Shown here: piece by piece, positions 9,490 through 20,987 of the stretch
Numbering within the stretch: the stretch's first letter is position 1
How the letters are laid out: the number at the start of each line of letters is the position of its first letter
Assembly: GCF_014360585.1 (NCBI RefSeq)
Contig: NZ_JACIXG010000002.1
Span: 1 to 64,000, forward strand
From: Nocardioides sp.
GTDB lineage: Bacteria > Actinomycetota > Actinomycetes > Propionibacteriales > Nocardioidaceae
Direction of reading: 5' to 3'
Length of the DNA: 64,000 nucleotides
The notes under the pieces: model-generated
Databases searched by the model: none
What the model saw: the letters and a program-made list of their open reading frames with translations, nothing else
Told to the model about the DNA's origin: nothing
Translations under genes and position numbers: made by a program

Positions 9490-9917
9490 CGGGCGGCGTC
9501 GTCGGTGATGGCGCGCATCGCCATCGTCGGGTCCTCGGAGAGGTCGGTGATCAGCTGCTTGCGGTCGAGGACGGCCTCATCGAGGTGAGGGCCGAGGGAG
9601 CCGAGCAGCTCCCTGGTCGTCGCGGTCGGCACCGTGTCGAGCACGCGCGTGCCGCGCCGGTGTGAACGAGGCACTACGCGGGCGAGCGCATCCGCCACCG
9701 ATCGGGTCGCGCCGGCGAACGGTGCTGTGATCGGCTCGGTGATCGGGCCGAGCCAGTTCGCGGCGCGCTCGGCCTCGGCGTGAGATGTGCGCGCCTTCAG
9801 GTCCCCGAGGCGTACGTCCTCCAGAGCCTGCTCCAGAAGATGCTGCTCCCGGAGGGCGAGAGCGACGACGACGGCAGCGCCGAGTGCGGCGAGCAGAGCG
9901 AGGCTAGCGACCAGCAT
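9486..9917 (-). CDS. Hypothetical protein with N-terminal TM segment
   Basis: MLVASLALLAALGAAVVVALALREQ hydrophobic N-terminus; overlaps the adjacent minus-strand ORF. Confidence 0.6.
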   Translation of the reverse strand: MLVASLALLAALGAAVVVALALREQHLLEQALEDVRLGDLKARTSHAEAERAANWLGPITEPITAPFAGATRSVADALARVVPRSHRRGTRVLDTVPTATTRELLGSLGPHLDEAVLDRKQLITDLSEDPTMAMRAITDDAAR

Positions 9918-10275
9918 GGACCTTGACCTCGGCCACGACACCCTCGTCGGCGAGCCGTTCGCGCAGCGACTCGGCGGCTTGGTCGTAGACCATCTTCGAG
10001 AGCAGCGCGGGGCGCACCCGGTGCAGCATCGTGGCCGCCTTGGTCTGGGCGGAGGCCAGCTCGAGCGGGTTGAGGATGCGGATGCTCAGCAGTCGGTCCT
10101 CGGGCGGGAGCTCGGCGTAGGCGTTTCGCGGCGCCGTCAGATCGGCCTGCTCCAGCCGCCACAGCAGCCCGATGGTCTCGGCGCGCAGGGCCTTGTTGGA
10201 CCGCCGCAGGCGCCAGGCGACAGCGGCGGCGGCCGCGGCGACCACCAGTGCCACGACAGCGATCAGGGTGCTCAA
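9904..10275 (-). CDS. Hypothetical single-TM protein
   Basis: TTG start giving LSTLIAVVALVVAAAAAAVAWRLRR; 14-bp overlap with downstream gene. Confidence 0.55.
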   Translation of the reverse strand: MSTLIAVVALVVAAAAAAVAWRLRRSNKALRAETIGLLWRLEQADLTAPRNAYAELPPEDRLLSIRILNPLELASAQTKAATMLHRVRPALLSKMVYDQAAESLRERLADEGVVAEVKVHAGR

Positions 10276-10427
10276 GGCTCTCCTCGCATCATTACTGGTT
10301 TCCGGCGAGCAGCGGCCCGCCGGGAGGCCCGGTCGGAACAATCATGGAGCATCCGAGGATCGCTGTCAGCGGCGGTGGTCACAACGCGGCGCGCCGGGTG
10401 ATTCGAATTGTCGTTCGACATCATGTA

Positions 10428-10441
10428 TCTTGATATCAAGA
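10428..10441. promoter_or_regulatory. Perfect 14-bp palindrome, candidate operator upstream of acnA
   Basis: TCTTGATATCAAGA, self-complementary, ~120 bp upstream of the acnA start. Confidence 0.6.
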
Positions 10442-10463
10442 GATTGGGCGGGTGGCCGCCACA

Positions 10464-10482
10464 AAAGGTTAGGTGAGCCTTT
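10464..10482 (+). promoter_or_regulatory. Candidate DtxR/IdeR-type iron box upstream of acnA
   Basis: AAAGGTTAGGTGAGCCTTT is 19 bp and resembles TTAGGTTAGSCTAACCTAA in its core (AGGTTAG...CCT). Confidence 0.5.
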
Positions 10483-10560
10483 GTTTTCCCGGCGCGGGTA
10501 GCCGGGGCAGGATGGGTTCCAAAGACTTGAATTCGTACGTCTGTAGACGCGAGCAAGGAG

Positions 10561-13248
<2,688 letters not shown>

Positions 13249-13263
13249 CCCTCCACCTCCTGC

Positions 13264-13304
13264 AGGCCGGGCCCGTTGCTCCGATGGAGCGACGGGCCCG
13301 GCCT
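13264..13304 (+). terminator. acnA intrinsic terminator-like hairpin
   Basis: 19-bp stem AGGCCGGGCCCGTTGCTCC / GGAGCGACGGGCCCGGCCT (one G-U), loop GAT, 16 nt after the acnA stop. Confidence 0.8.
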
Positions 13305-13392
13305 CATGACATCTGGGCGAACGCCGGGCGAACATGCCCGCTGGAGGCCGAGATGAGTGCTCGCCGGGGATGACGGCGTCCTAGATTTGGGT

Positions 13393-14904
13393 GTGCCCAA
13401 TCGCAGAGCGTTTCTGCTGGTCGGCCTCGTGGTCTTCGTGCTGTGCCTCCAGACGGCTGTCGCGACCGCGCCGCTGCACCAGGCCGACGAGCGTGCCCAC
13501 GCGGGCTACGCGGAGGTGCTGTACCGGGGACAGCTGCCGACGATCGACACCCCGATCCCGGCGGAGCCGAACGCCTACCCGCGGATGTCGGCGATCCTGG
13601 CGACCAAGGACGAGGCGCACAGCGCGGTCTGGGTCGCCAACCATCCGCCGCTCTTCTACGTCCTGTCGCTGCCGATGGTCGCGCTGGGTGACGTCACCGG
13701 TCATCCAGGGGTCACCTACTTCGGCATGCGGCTGCTCAACGGCATCGGTCTGACCCTCTCGGTCCTCCTGGTCGGGCTGATCTCGCGTGAGCTGGTGCCT
13801 CGACGCCCGGCGGTGCCGCTCCTCGCCGCGGCTCTCGCGCTCTCCTGCGGTGCGATCCCCTACCGCGGCGGCGGCATCTACAACGACGGCCTCTCCGTCG
13901 TGACCATGCTGTTCGTGGTGCTGGTGGCGCTGCGGATGGTCAGAGCGGGGGTCACCCCAACCCGGATCGCGCTGATCACAGCCGCGGCCACCGCCTCGGT
14001 GGCGACCCGGTCGACAGGGGTGATCGCGGTGGCGCTCGCCTGCCTGGTCGTGGTCGGCGCGACGTGGCTGCACCGGCGCAGCCGCGCGGGTCTGGTGCGC
14101 GGTCTCGTGGGCGGTTTCGTGGTCGGCATCGTGCCGGTGGTGGCGGTCGCCTGGTTCTACGTACGCAACATCCGTCTCTACGGCGACCCGACGGCCTCGG
14201 CAGCTCTCTTCGAGAAGTTCGGCCGGGAGCCCTCGGGCACCACGCTCGGCACCCTGCTCGACCCGACGTTCCACTGGCAGCTCTTCGCCTCGCTGTGGAT
14301 CGACGAGCGGCTGCTCGACGTGCTCGTCGTGGTGCCGGTCCTGGTGCTCGCGATCATGCTCGCCGCGGTCTGGGCCGAGGCCCGCGCGCGGCACCGTCAG
14401 CGCATCGGCCGGCCGGCCCTCCAGCGCTGGGCCCGCACCGTCTCCGCGGAGGACTGGGCAGCGTGGGGTGTCGTGGTGGGCTACTCGGCGCTGGTGGTCG
14501 CCAGCGTCGCCTCCTTCATCGCCGGCGGCGGCTGGATCCATGCTCGATACGCGATGCCGCTGCTGCCGCTGACGGCCACCCTGGTGGCTCTGGCCGTGCT
14601 ACGCCTGGCCCGGGCGCTGGCGCCAGGGGCAGAGCCTGCTGCGCTGGAGTCGAAGGTGGCGTACGTCTTCGTCTCGATCATGCTCGCCGCGGCCCTGGTC
14701 GCCCACGTTCTGCTGCAGACCCAGCTGACCGGTCCGGTGCACAGCCTGCTCGGCGGCGGCCTCTTCGTGATCGGCGACGCGGTCGTGCTGGCGGCAGCGG
14801 TGGCGCTGGTGCGTGCGCTGCGAGCTCAGCCGGTGCAATCGGAGAGCGAGACGACCTCGATCTCGGGGCCAGGGCGCTCGAACGCGAGCGGGTACCAGTC
14901 GTAG
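13393..14904 (+). CDS. Polytopic membrane protein, GT-C-like glycosyltransferase (PMT/DUF2142-like)
   Basis: N-terminal TM then HQADERAHAGYAEVLYRGQLPTID, many TM helices; GTG start at 13393 likely. Confidence 0.65.
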   Translation: MPNRRAFLLVGLVVFVLCLQTAVATAPLHQADERAHAGYAEVLYRGQLPTIDTPIPAEPNAYPRMSAILATKDEAHSAVWVANHPPLFYVLSLPMVALGDVTGHPGVTYFGMRLLNGIGLTLSVLLVGLISRELVPRRPAVPLLAAALALSCGAIPYRGGGIYNDGLSVVTMLFVVLVALRMVRAGVTPTRIALITAAATASVATRSTGVIAVALACLVVVGATWLHRRSRAGLVRGLVGGFVVGIVPVVAVAWFYVRNIRLYGDPTASAALFEKFGREPSGTTLGTLLDPTFHWQLFASLWIDERLLDVLVVVPVLVLAIMLAAVWAEARARHRQRIGRPALQRWARTVSAEDWAAWGVVVGYSALVVASVASFIAGGGWIHARYAMPLLPLTATLVALAVLRLARALAPGAEPAALESKVAYVFVSIMLAAALVAHVLLQTQLTGPVHSLLGGGLFVIGDAVVLAAAVALVRALRAQPVQSESETTSISGPGRSNASGYQS

Positions 14905-16484
14905 CTGAAGTCGAAGGAGAAGCTCGGCGCGCTCGCTCCGTCTCGGTAGGGCGAGATCGTCACGATCTGGTCTGCCTCGCGTCGCAGCCGATCGTAGTAG
15001 GCGGCGGCGCCGCTCAGCCCGGCGGCGAGGCCGCGGTCGCGCTGGTGGCTGGTGACCAGCACCCAGCAGTAGCCCTCCTCGCGGTAGGTGTCGACGAGCT
15101 CGGGACCCAGCCGTGACTCGTACTCCTGGAACGGCCGCGCGACCGGCCGTTGCACGACGTCTGCGGAGTCGAGGTACGCCGCCGGGAAGGCCGGCTCGAC
15201 CACGATCCGGGCTCCGGGCGGGAGGTTGTCGCGGAGGTGACCGAGGGCAAGGGCTCGGGTGTCGGTGCGGGTGAGGATGACGGAGTTGCGCACCGAGTCG
15301 GCCAGGGGCTGGGCGAGCACGAGAAGTGCAACCGCCGGCAGTGCCAGCTCGGCAAGGCGGGTCCGCCCCCGTTCGGTGAGACGCCTGGCGATCCAGCCGG
15401 CCAGGACGACCGCCCCGAGCCCGGCCAGGACGGCCAGGAGCGGGTAGGTCGGCAGCATCCAGCGGGCGAAGAACCGACCTTGGGTGGAGGCGTAGAGGTA
15501 GAGCACGACGGGGAAGAGAACCAGCAGCAGCGTACGGCCCCGGTCGCTGCGCAGCCCGGATATCGCGCCGAGCAGCGCCATCGCGACCGGCACCACACCG
15601 AGCCCCCAGAGGAAAGAGTACGGGTAGTAGGACCAGGCGGCGCCGCTCTGCCCGATCTTGCCGGCGGGGAGCTGCGCCGACTGCCCGCTGTACTGGCGGA
15701 CCGCGTAGTCGAAGTCGATCACCAGGAACGGGTTGACCAGCACGAACGCCGCGAAGCAGGCCACCCCTGAGCAGACGAGGACGGTGAGGGTCGGGAGCAC
15801 CCGGTCCCTGCGCTCGAGGAGACGCAGGAGGCCGGCCAGCCCGACGACCAGCGCGACCGGTCCGGCGGAGTACTTGGTGCCGGCGGCGAGCCCGACCATC
15901 GCGCCGGCGAGCGCGAAGTCGGCCAGGCGGCCGTCCTCGTAGGCGCGCAGCGATGCCCAGATCGCCAGCGACACCGGGATCAGCGTGACGATGTCGTTGA
16001 GCGCCTGATGGCTGTAGAAGACGGGGAGGAAGGCGAAGCCCAGCAGGGCACCGGCGATCAACCCGGCGGCGGCGCCGTAGAGCCGGCGTCCGAGCCGGTA
16101 GACGACGTAGACCAGGACGGTCGCCAGGGTTGCGACCACGACCCGTGACACCCAGAAGACCTCGCCGGGATCGGCTGCCAGCTGATCGGTCACGTCTTGG
16201 CCGATGTAGACCACCCGCAGCATGATGGCCAGCAGGTAGGTCAGCGCCGACGGGTTCTGGAAGTAGCCCGGGTTGAGGTCGCCGTCCGCGGCAGCCGCGG
16301 CCTGCGGGACGAAGTGGAGCTCCTCGTCGGGGTTGTAGACCTGCGGCAGACCATGGTCGATGCCGACCAGACGCAGCGCGAAGGACCCGGTCAGCAGCGC
16401 TCCGAGCAGCAACCTGATCCGCCCCTCGCCCCCGTCCCGGTGGTCCGGGAGGAGGGGAGGGTGCGGCAGATGGACAGTGGACAC
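14826..16484 (-). CDS. Glycosyltransferase family 39-like (GT-C) membrane protein
   Basis: ALRLVGIDHGLPQVYNPDEELHFVPQA (GT-C DE motif), NPSALTYLLAIMLRVVYIG, polytopic TM pattern. Confidence 0.75.
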   Translation of the reverse strand: MSTVHLPHPPLLPDHRDGGEGRIRLLLGALLTGSFALRLVGIDHGLPQVYNPDEELHFVPQAAAAADGDLNPGYFQNPSALTYLLAIMLRVVYIGQDVTDQLAADPGEVFWVSRVVVATLATVLVYVVYRLGRRLYGAAAGLIAGALLGFAFLPVFYSHQALNDIVTLIPVSLAIWASLRAYEDGRLADFALAGAMVGLAAGTKYSAGPVALVVGLAGLLRLLERRDRVLPTLTVLVCSGVACFAAFVLVNPFLVIDFDYAVRQYSGQSAQLPAGKIGQSGAAWSYYPYSFLWGLGVVPVAMALLGAISGLRSDRGRTLLLVLFPVVLYLYASTQGRFFARWMLPTYPLLAVLAGLGAVVLAGWIARRLTERGRTRLAELALPAVALLVLAQPLADSVRNSVILTRTDTRALALGHLRDNLPPGARIVVEPAFPAAYLDSADVVQRPVARPFQEYESRLGPELVDTYREEGYCWVLVTSHQRDRGLAAGLSGAAAYYDRLRREADQIVTISPYRDGASAPSFSFDFSYDWYPLAFERPGPEIEVVSLSDCTG

Positions 16485-16571
16485 GCGCGGACGGTAACCG
16501 CAGGCCCGCGCGAAGGTGCGCTCGATCCGCCGCTGTTCGACAGATTGTCACCGGATGGCCAGGTTCCGGCC

Positions 16572-17258
16572 TCAGGCGAGCGAGGCGATCCTGGCGCGGC
16601 TGTCCTCGCTCAGGGTGGCCAGGAGGGCCTCCGCGGCCTCGCCCTGGTCGGCGGTGGCGGCCACCACCTCGGTCAGGGTCTCATCGGAGAGGCCGGCGAG
16701 GAGCGGGTCGAGCACCGAGGTGTCGTCGAGGAAGAGCGCCACCTGGAGGATCTCGGCGCCGGAGGCGCCGTCCATCACCTGGAGCGAGGTCTCGGGACCG
16801 ACGACGCCGGTGAACCGCGCCAGCGTGAGGACGTGACCGTCGGCCAAGAGCCGGCGGCCGACGTCGACGACCAGAGCCTGGTCGAGCTTGGCGATGATCG
16901 CCTCGACCCGGCTCGGATCGAGGTGGACGGAGAGCTCGGCGAGGAACTCCGGTTTCAGGTGGCCGGCCAGCTTCGCAGCGTCGGCGGGATCCATCACCGC
17001 AGCCACGCGGGCGCTGAGCATCGGACCCATCGCGATCTCGGTGATCTTCGCGGTGACCGCCGCGGGGAGCTTCTTGCTGACCGCGGCCAGCCCTTTGACC
17101 CGGGACTCGTGGCGGCTGAACATCGCGTGCGAGACGATCCCGCGCAGGTCGCGGAGGTCGTCGGGGGAGGTGGTGGCGAGGAACGCGAGCTCGGCCTCGT
17201 CCACATGCATCTCGTGGGCGAGCTTGGTGATCTCCAGCGCGCTGGTCAGAACTGTCAT
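16572..17258 (-). CDS. Conserved hypothetical protein with MgtE-N-like/HEAT-like helical repeats
   Basis: 228-aa ORF; repeated LxxxLDxxLVVDVGRRLLADGH-type helical units; 4-bp overlap with next gene. Confidence 0.6.
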   Translation of the reverse strand: MTVLTSALEITKLAHEMHVDEAELAFLATTSPDDLRDLRGIVSHAMFSRHESRVKGLAAVSKKLPAAVTAKITEIAMGPMLSARVAAVMDPADAAKLAGHLKPEFLAELSVHLDPSRVEAIIAKLDQALVVDVGRRLLADGHVLTLARFTGVVGPETSLQVMDGASGAEILQVALFLDDTSVLDPLLAGLSDETLTEVVAATADQGEAAEALLATLSEDSRARIASLA

Positions 17259-17482
17259 CGGGCACCTCCGAGCATCCTCTGGACGACCCCGCGCAGCATC
17301 TTCGGGACCATCTTCAGCGCCTCGTCGAGAGAGGCGTCGAACGCCTTGTCCTCCGCGGTCATCACGCCCCGGACCAGATCGTCGAAGCGGTCCAGCTGCT
17401 GGTCGTCGTACGCCTCCAGCGGTGCGAGCCGCGTGGCCGGCACGCCGAGCGTGGCAGCGAGCCGGTCGAGTCCCTCACTCAT
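17255..17482 (-). CDS. Small hypothetical protein
   Basis: MSEGLDRLAATLGVPATRLAPLEAYDDQQLDRFDDL...; translationally coupled to the 16572-17258 gene. Confidence 0.55.
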   Translation of the reverse strand: MSEGLDRLAATLGVPATRLAPLEAYDDQQLDRFDDLVRGVMTAEDKAFDASLDEALKMVPKMLRGVVQRMLGGAR

Positions 17483-17582
17483 CGCCTTCCTTCCCGCCGG
17501 CTGTGGCACGTTCGGCCCCCGGCGGCGCCACTATATGCAGGCGACGGAGGCAGTTGCAGAGGCAGTTGGATATCGTCTCGGC

Positions 17583-17888
17583 ATGCTCGTCGCCTTCTCG
17601 ATCGCCCCGACGACCTCCGACGACCCCGATGGCTCGGTGGCCGCCTCCGTCGCGGAGGCGATCCGCATCGTCCGCGAGTCCGGACTGCCCAACGAGACCA
17701 ACGCCATGTTCACCAACCTGGAAGGTGAGTGGGACGAGGTCATGGGTGTCATCAAGCAGTGCGTCGACGCGGTCGCCGCCGTCTCCCCGCGGGTCGGGCT
17801 GGTGCTCAAGGCCGATATCCGGCCCGGCTACACCGGCCAGCTCACCGCGAAGGTCGAGCGGATCGAGCAGGAGCTCTCCGGAGACTGA
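17583..17888 (+). CDS. MTH1187/YkoF-like thiamine-binding protein
   Basis: MLVAFSIAPTTSDDPDGSVAASVAEAIRIVRESGLPNETNAMFTNLEGEWDEVM, family-typical small protein. Confidence 0.8.
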   Translation: MLVAFSIAPTTSDDPDGSVAASVAEAIRIVRESGLPNETNAMFTNLEGEWDEVMGVIKQCVDAVAAVSPRVGLVLKADIRPGYTGQLTAKVERIEQELSGD

Positions 17889-17890
17889 GG

Positions 17891-18382
17891 CTAGAGCCCG
17901 CGGGCCATCGCGTCCTGTCCGGTCTTGATGGCCTCCCGGATCCGGGAGTACGTCCCGCAGCGGCAGACGTTGCGGATCGTGTCGAGGTCGGCCTCGGTGA
18001 TGGCGCGGCCCTCCTTGCGGACCTTGTTGACGAGGGCGACCGCGGTCATGATCTGGCCGGGCTGGCAGTAGCCGCACTGGGCGACGTCGTGCTCGAGCCA
18101 GGCCTCCTGCATCGGGTGCAGGCCGTCGCCCGGGGCGGTGTCGGCGAGACCCTCGATGGTGGTGATCTCGTCGTCGGTGCCGATGTCGGCGACCCGCACC
18201 GAGCACGGGTTGAACGCCTTGCCGTTGATGTGCGACGTACAGGCCTTGCAGACGTTGATGCCGCAGCCGTACTTCGGGCCGGTGACACCGAGGACGTCGC
18301 GCAGCACCCACAGGATGCGTACGTCGTCCTCGACGTCGACGGTGACGGTCTCGCCGTTGAGCTGGAAGGTGTGAGAAGGCAT
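17891..18382 (-). CDS. (2Fe-2S)-binding subunit of molybdenum hydroxylase, IorA-like
   Basis: CGINVCKACTSHINGKAFNPC and CGYCQPGQ...CRCGTYSRIREAI 2Fe-2S motifs. Confidence 0.88.
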   Translation of the reverse strand: MPSHTFQLNGETVTVDVEDDVRILWVLRDVLGVTGPKYGCGINVCKACTSHINGKAFNPCSVRVADIGTDDEITTIEGLADTAPGDGLHPMQEAWLEHDVAQCGYCQPGQIMTAVALVNKVRKEGRAITEADLDTIRNVCRCGTYSRIREAIKTGQDAMARGL

Positions 18383-18390
18383 CGGTGACC

Positions 18391-20712
18391 TCAGAAGGTG
18401 TAGGCGAGGCCGTCGGTCGGCGACTCGGGGACGGACGGGATGAAGGACTTGGGCTTGAAGTGGATCGGCTCGTTGAAGTTGATCGGGAATTCCGTCGGCA
18501 TCTCGCCGGTCGCACGTGCGTAGGCGCAGGCGACCGCGGCCATCGAAGCGGCCACACCGGCCTCACCGACACCACCGGGCTGGCCGCCGTGCGACTCCAT
18601 CACCTCGCACTCGAACTCGAACGGCGTGTTCCACTGCCGGGTGTAGGCCGAGTTGTCCCAGCTGGCCTCCAGGAACTGACCGTCGACCAGGTGGTTGCTG
18701 TAGGTCAACGCCTGGCACATACCGTCGGAGAAACCCCCCATCATCTGGGCGTTCACGCCGGCAGGGTTGATCACCAGGCCGACGTCGGCGACCACGACGG
18801 CCTTGGTGATTCGAGGCCCGGTGACCGCGTCGCGCACCTCGCGGTTGACGGTCTCGGGGCGGCAGTCGATCTCGACGAGGACGGCGGTGGCGCCCTTGTA
18901 CTCCTTGTGGACGGCGATGCCCTGTGCCGTTCCTGCGGGCATCGATCGACCCCAGTCGCCGAGCTCGGCGGCACGGTCGAGCACCCGCTTGACGGCGTCG
19001 CTCTTGAGGTACCTGCGCCGGAAGACGACCGGGTCCAGCTTCAGCTTCTTGGCCAGCTGGTCGACCATCAGCTCGCTGGCCGTGGCGACGTCGGGGGAGT
19101 AGATGTTGCGCACCGAGCTGGTGTTGAACCGGTCGACCTCGGGCTTCGGCTCGTTGAGCAGCTGGGTGACCACACCGAAGTTGTAGGGCAGCTCCTGGCT
19201 GAGCAGGAAGATCGACTCCGAGAAGCTCAGGTTCGACAGACCGGTCGGCAGCGCCGCCACCTCGGCGGTCAGCCGCTCGCCGAGCCCGTGGGTGAAGTCG
19301 GTGGCGACGCTGGAGTGGCGCTGCTCGAAGGTGAGGATGCTCCCGGCCAGCACCGTCGCCCGGACCTTGGAGACCGCCATCGGGTGCACCCGGCCCTGGC
19401 GCGGCTCGTCGGCGCGGTGCCACATCAGCTTCACCGGCGCACCGAAGGCCTTGGAGGCGAGGGCGGCCTCGACGGCGGCGTCACTGAACAGCTTGCGGCC
19501 GAAGGAGCCGCCGCCCTGGACCACGTTGACCGTGACCTTGGTCTGCGGGAGGCCGAGCGCCTTGGCGATCCGGCCCTGGGCGTCGATCGGCGACTTCAGG
19601 CCGCCCCAGACGGTGGCCTCGCCGTCGCGTACGTCGGCGACCGCACAGTTCGGCTCGAGGGCCGAGCCGCTGCGGAAGTGGAAGGTGAACTCGCCGTCGA
19701 CCGAGGTCGCCCCGATCTTCGGCACCGCGAGCGGGATCTGTCCGTCCTTGAGCTCGGCCTTGATGTCCTTGGCCGACAGCCCGCCGACCGTGCCGGAGTT
19801 CCAGGTGACGTCCAGCGCGCGTACGGCGTCGATGCACTGCCCGAACGTCTTGGCCCGGACCGCGACACCGGTCGGGATGATCGCGACGTGGGTGACGCCC
19901 GGCATCGTCTCGACCTCGCCCTTGTTGCTGATCGACTCCGGCGTCCCGTTGAGCTCGGGCGCGCGGCACACCATGGTGGGCAGGGCGTCGGGGATGTCGA
20001 GGTCCATCGCGAACTGCTTCTTGCCGGTGACCGCCTCGCGCGCGTCGATGCGCCGATGGGGTTTGCCGACGACCTTGTGGTCGGAGGTCTTCTTCAGCTC
20101 GACCTCGACCTTCTCGGTCGTCGGCTTCGCTGCCTTGGCAGCGGCTTCGCCGTACGTCACCGACGAGCCGTCCGGGAGGCTGATCACGCCTTCCTTGGTG
20201 GTCAGCTGGGTCACCGCGCCCCCGAGCATGATCGCGGCCGCCTCGAGCAGCGCCTTGCGGGCGATGGCGGCGGCGACCCGGACCGGGGTGTAGACCGAGA
20301 CGATCGTGTTGGACCCGCCGGTCAGCTGGTTGAACAGCAGCTCCGGGCGAGCAGGTGCCAGCGTCACGTGCACGTGGCCGACCGGGAGCTCGAGCTCCTC
20401 GGCGATCAGCATCGCGACGGCCGTGGTGATCCCCTGGCCTACCTCCATCCGCGGCAGCGCGAAGTGGGCGTGCCCCTTCTCATCGACCTCGATCGCGATC
20501 AGGTTCGAGGTCGGCATCGCGCAGTGCGTGAGGAAGTCGTTGAGGTCGTAGACCTCGGGGATCTGCGGCACCGACGGGATCGGTGCCGCGTTGGCCGCCG
20601 ACGGCGTCAGGCCCAGATCGGCTGCCGCGATCAGGGTCGCGCCGCCGATGACGTAGCCGACGAACGAACGTCTGGAGACCCGAGACGGGCCCTCAGCGGG
20701 ATGATTCTCCAT
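18391..20712 (-). CDS. Tat-exported molybdopterin-binding oxidoreductase large subunit, IorB-like
   Basis: Twin-arginine SRRSFVGYVIGGATLIAAADLG; RMEVGQGITTAVAMLIAEEL, GGSFGRKLFSDAA, GVGEAGVAASMAAVA. Confidence 0.88.
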   Translation of the reverse strand: MENHPAEGPSRVSRRSFVGYVIGGATLIAAADLGLTPSAANAAPIPSVPQIPEVYDLNDFLTHCAMPTSNLIAIEVDEKGHAHFALPRMEVGQGITTAVAMLIAEELELPVGHVHVTLAPARPELLFNQLTGGSNTIVSVYTPVRVAAAIARKALLEAAAIMLGGAVTQLTTKEGVISLPDGSSVTYGEAAAKAAKPTTEKVEVELKKTSDHKVVGKPHRRIDAREAVTGKKQFAMDLDIPDALPTMVCRAPELNGTPESISNKGEVETMPGVTHVAIIPTGVAVRAKTFGQCIDAVRALDVTWNSGTVGGLSAKDIKAELKDGQIPLAVPKIGATSVDGEFTFHFRSGSALEPNCAVADVRDGEATVWGGLKSPIDAQGRIAKALGLPQTKVTVNVVQGGGSFGRKLFSDAAVEAALASKAFGAPVKLMWHRADEPRQGRVHPMAVSKVRATVLAGSILTFEQRHSSVATDFTHGLGERLTAEVAALPTGLSNLSFSESIFLLSQELPYNFGVVTQLLNEPKPEVDRFNTSSVRNIYSPDVATASELMVDQLAKKLKLDPVVFRRRYLKSDAVKRVLDRAAELGDWGRSMPAGTAQGIAVHKEYKGATAVLVEIDCRPETVNREVRDAVTGPRITKAVVVADVGLVINPAGVNAQMMGGFSDGMCQALTYSNHLVDGQFLEASWDNSAYTRQWNTPFEFECEVMESHGGQPGGVGEAGVAASMAAVACAYARATGEMPTEFPINFNEPIHFKPKSFIPSVPESPTDGLAYTF

Positions 20713-20892
20713 GGTGTGCTCACTCCTGGTTGGGCAAGGCCGAGATATTTGTGACCCCCGACACATAGCACCATTCAGCAGCCCTCGCTTGTTTGGGAAG
20801 GGCGCGTCGGGAAATGTGTGAGGCCGCTATAAATCGGATGGTGACGGACAATAAAAGGGTTTCGATGCCGGCCTGGGTATCCGGTTTCGAGG

Positions 20893-20985
20893 TCAGTTCG
20901 AAACTGCCGACGAATCGATCTCGCGGCGCAGGATCTTGCCGGTCGGGCCCTTGGGGAGCTCCGGCATGATCCAGACGTGACGCGG
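20893..20985 (-). pseudogene. C-terminal remnant of an AMP-dependent acyl-CoA synthetase
   Basis: Minus strand reads ...NPRHVWIMPELPKGPTGKILRREIDSSAVSN-stop, the adenylate-forming A10 C-terminal motif. No upstream coding body; abuts the MFS stop. Confidence 0.8.
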
Positions 20986-20987
20986 GT

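Noticed and set aside
17510-17582. TPP riboswitch before the thiamine-binding protein
   Set aside because: No CUGAGA-type thi-box; only a GAGGCAGTTG direct repeat is visible
18385-20754. 789-aa plus-strand ORF antisense to IorB-like gene
   Set aside because: Composition artefact; opposite strand has Tat signal and molybdopterin motifs
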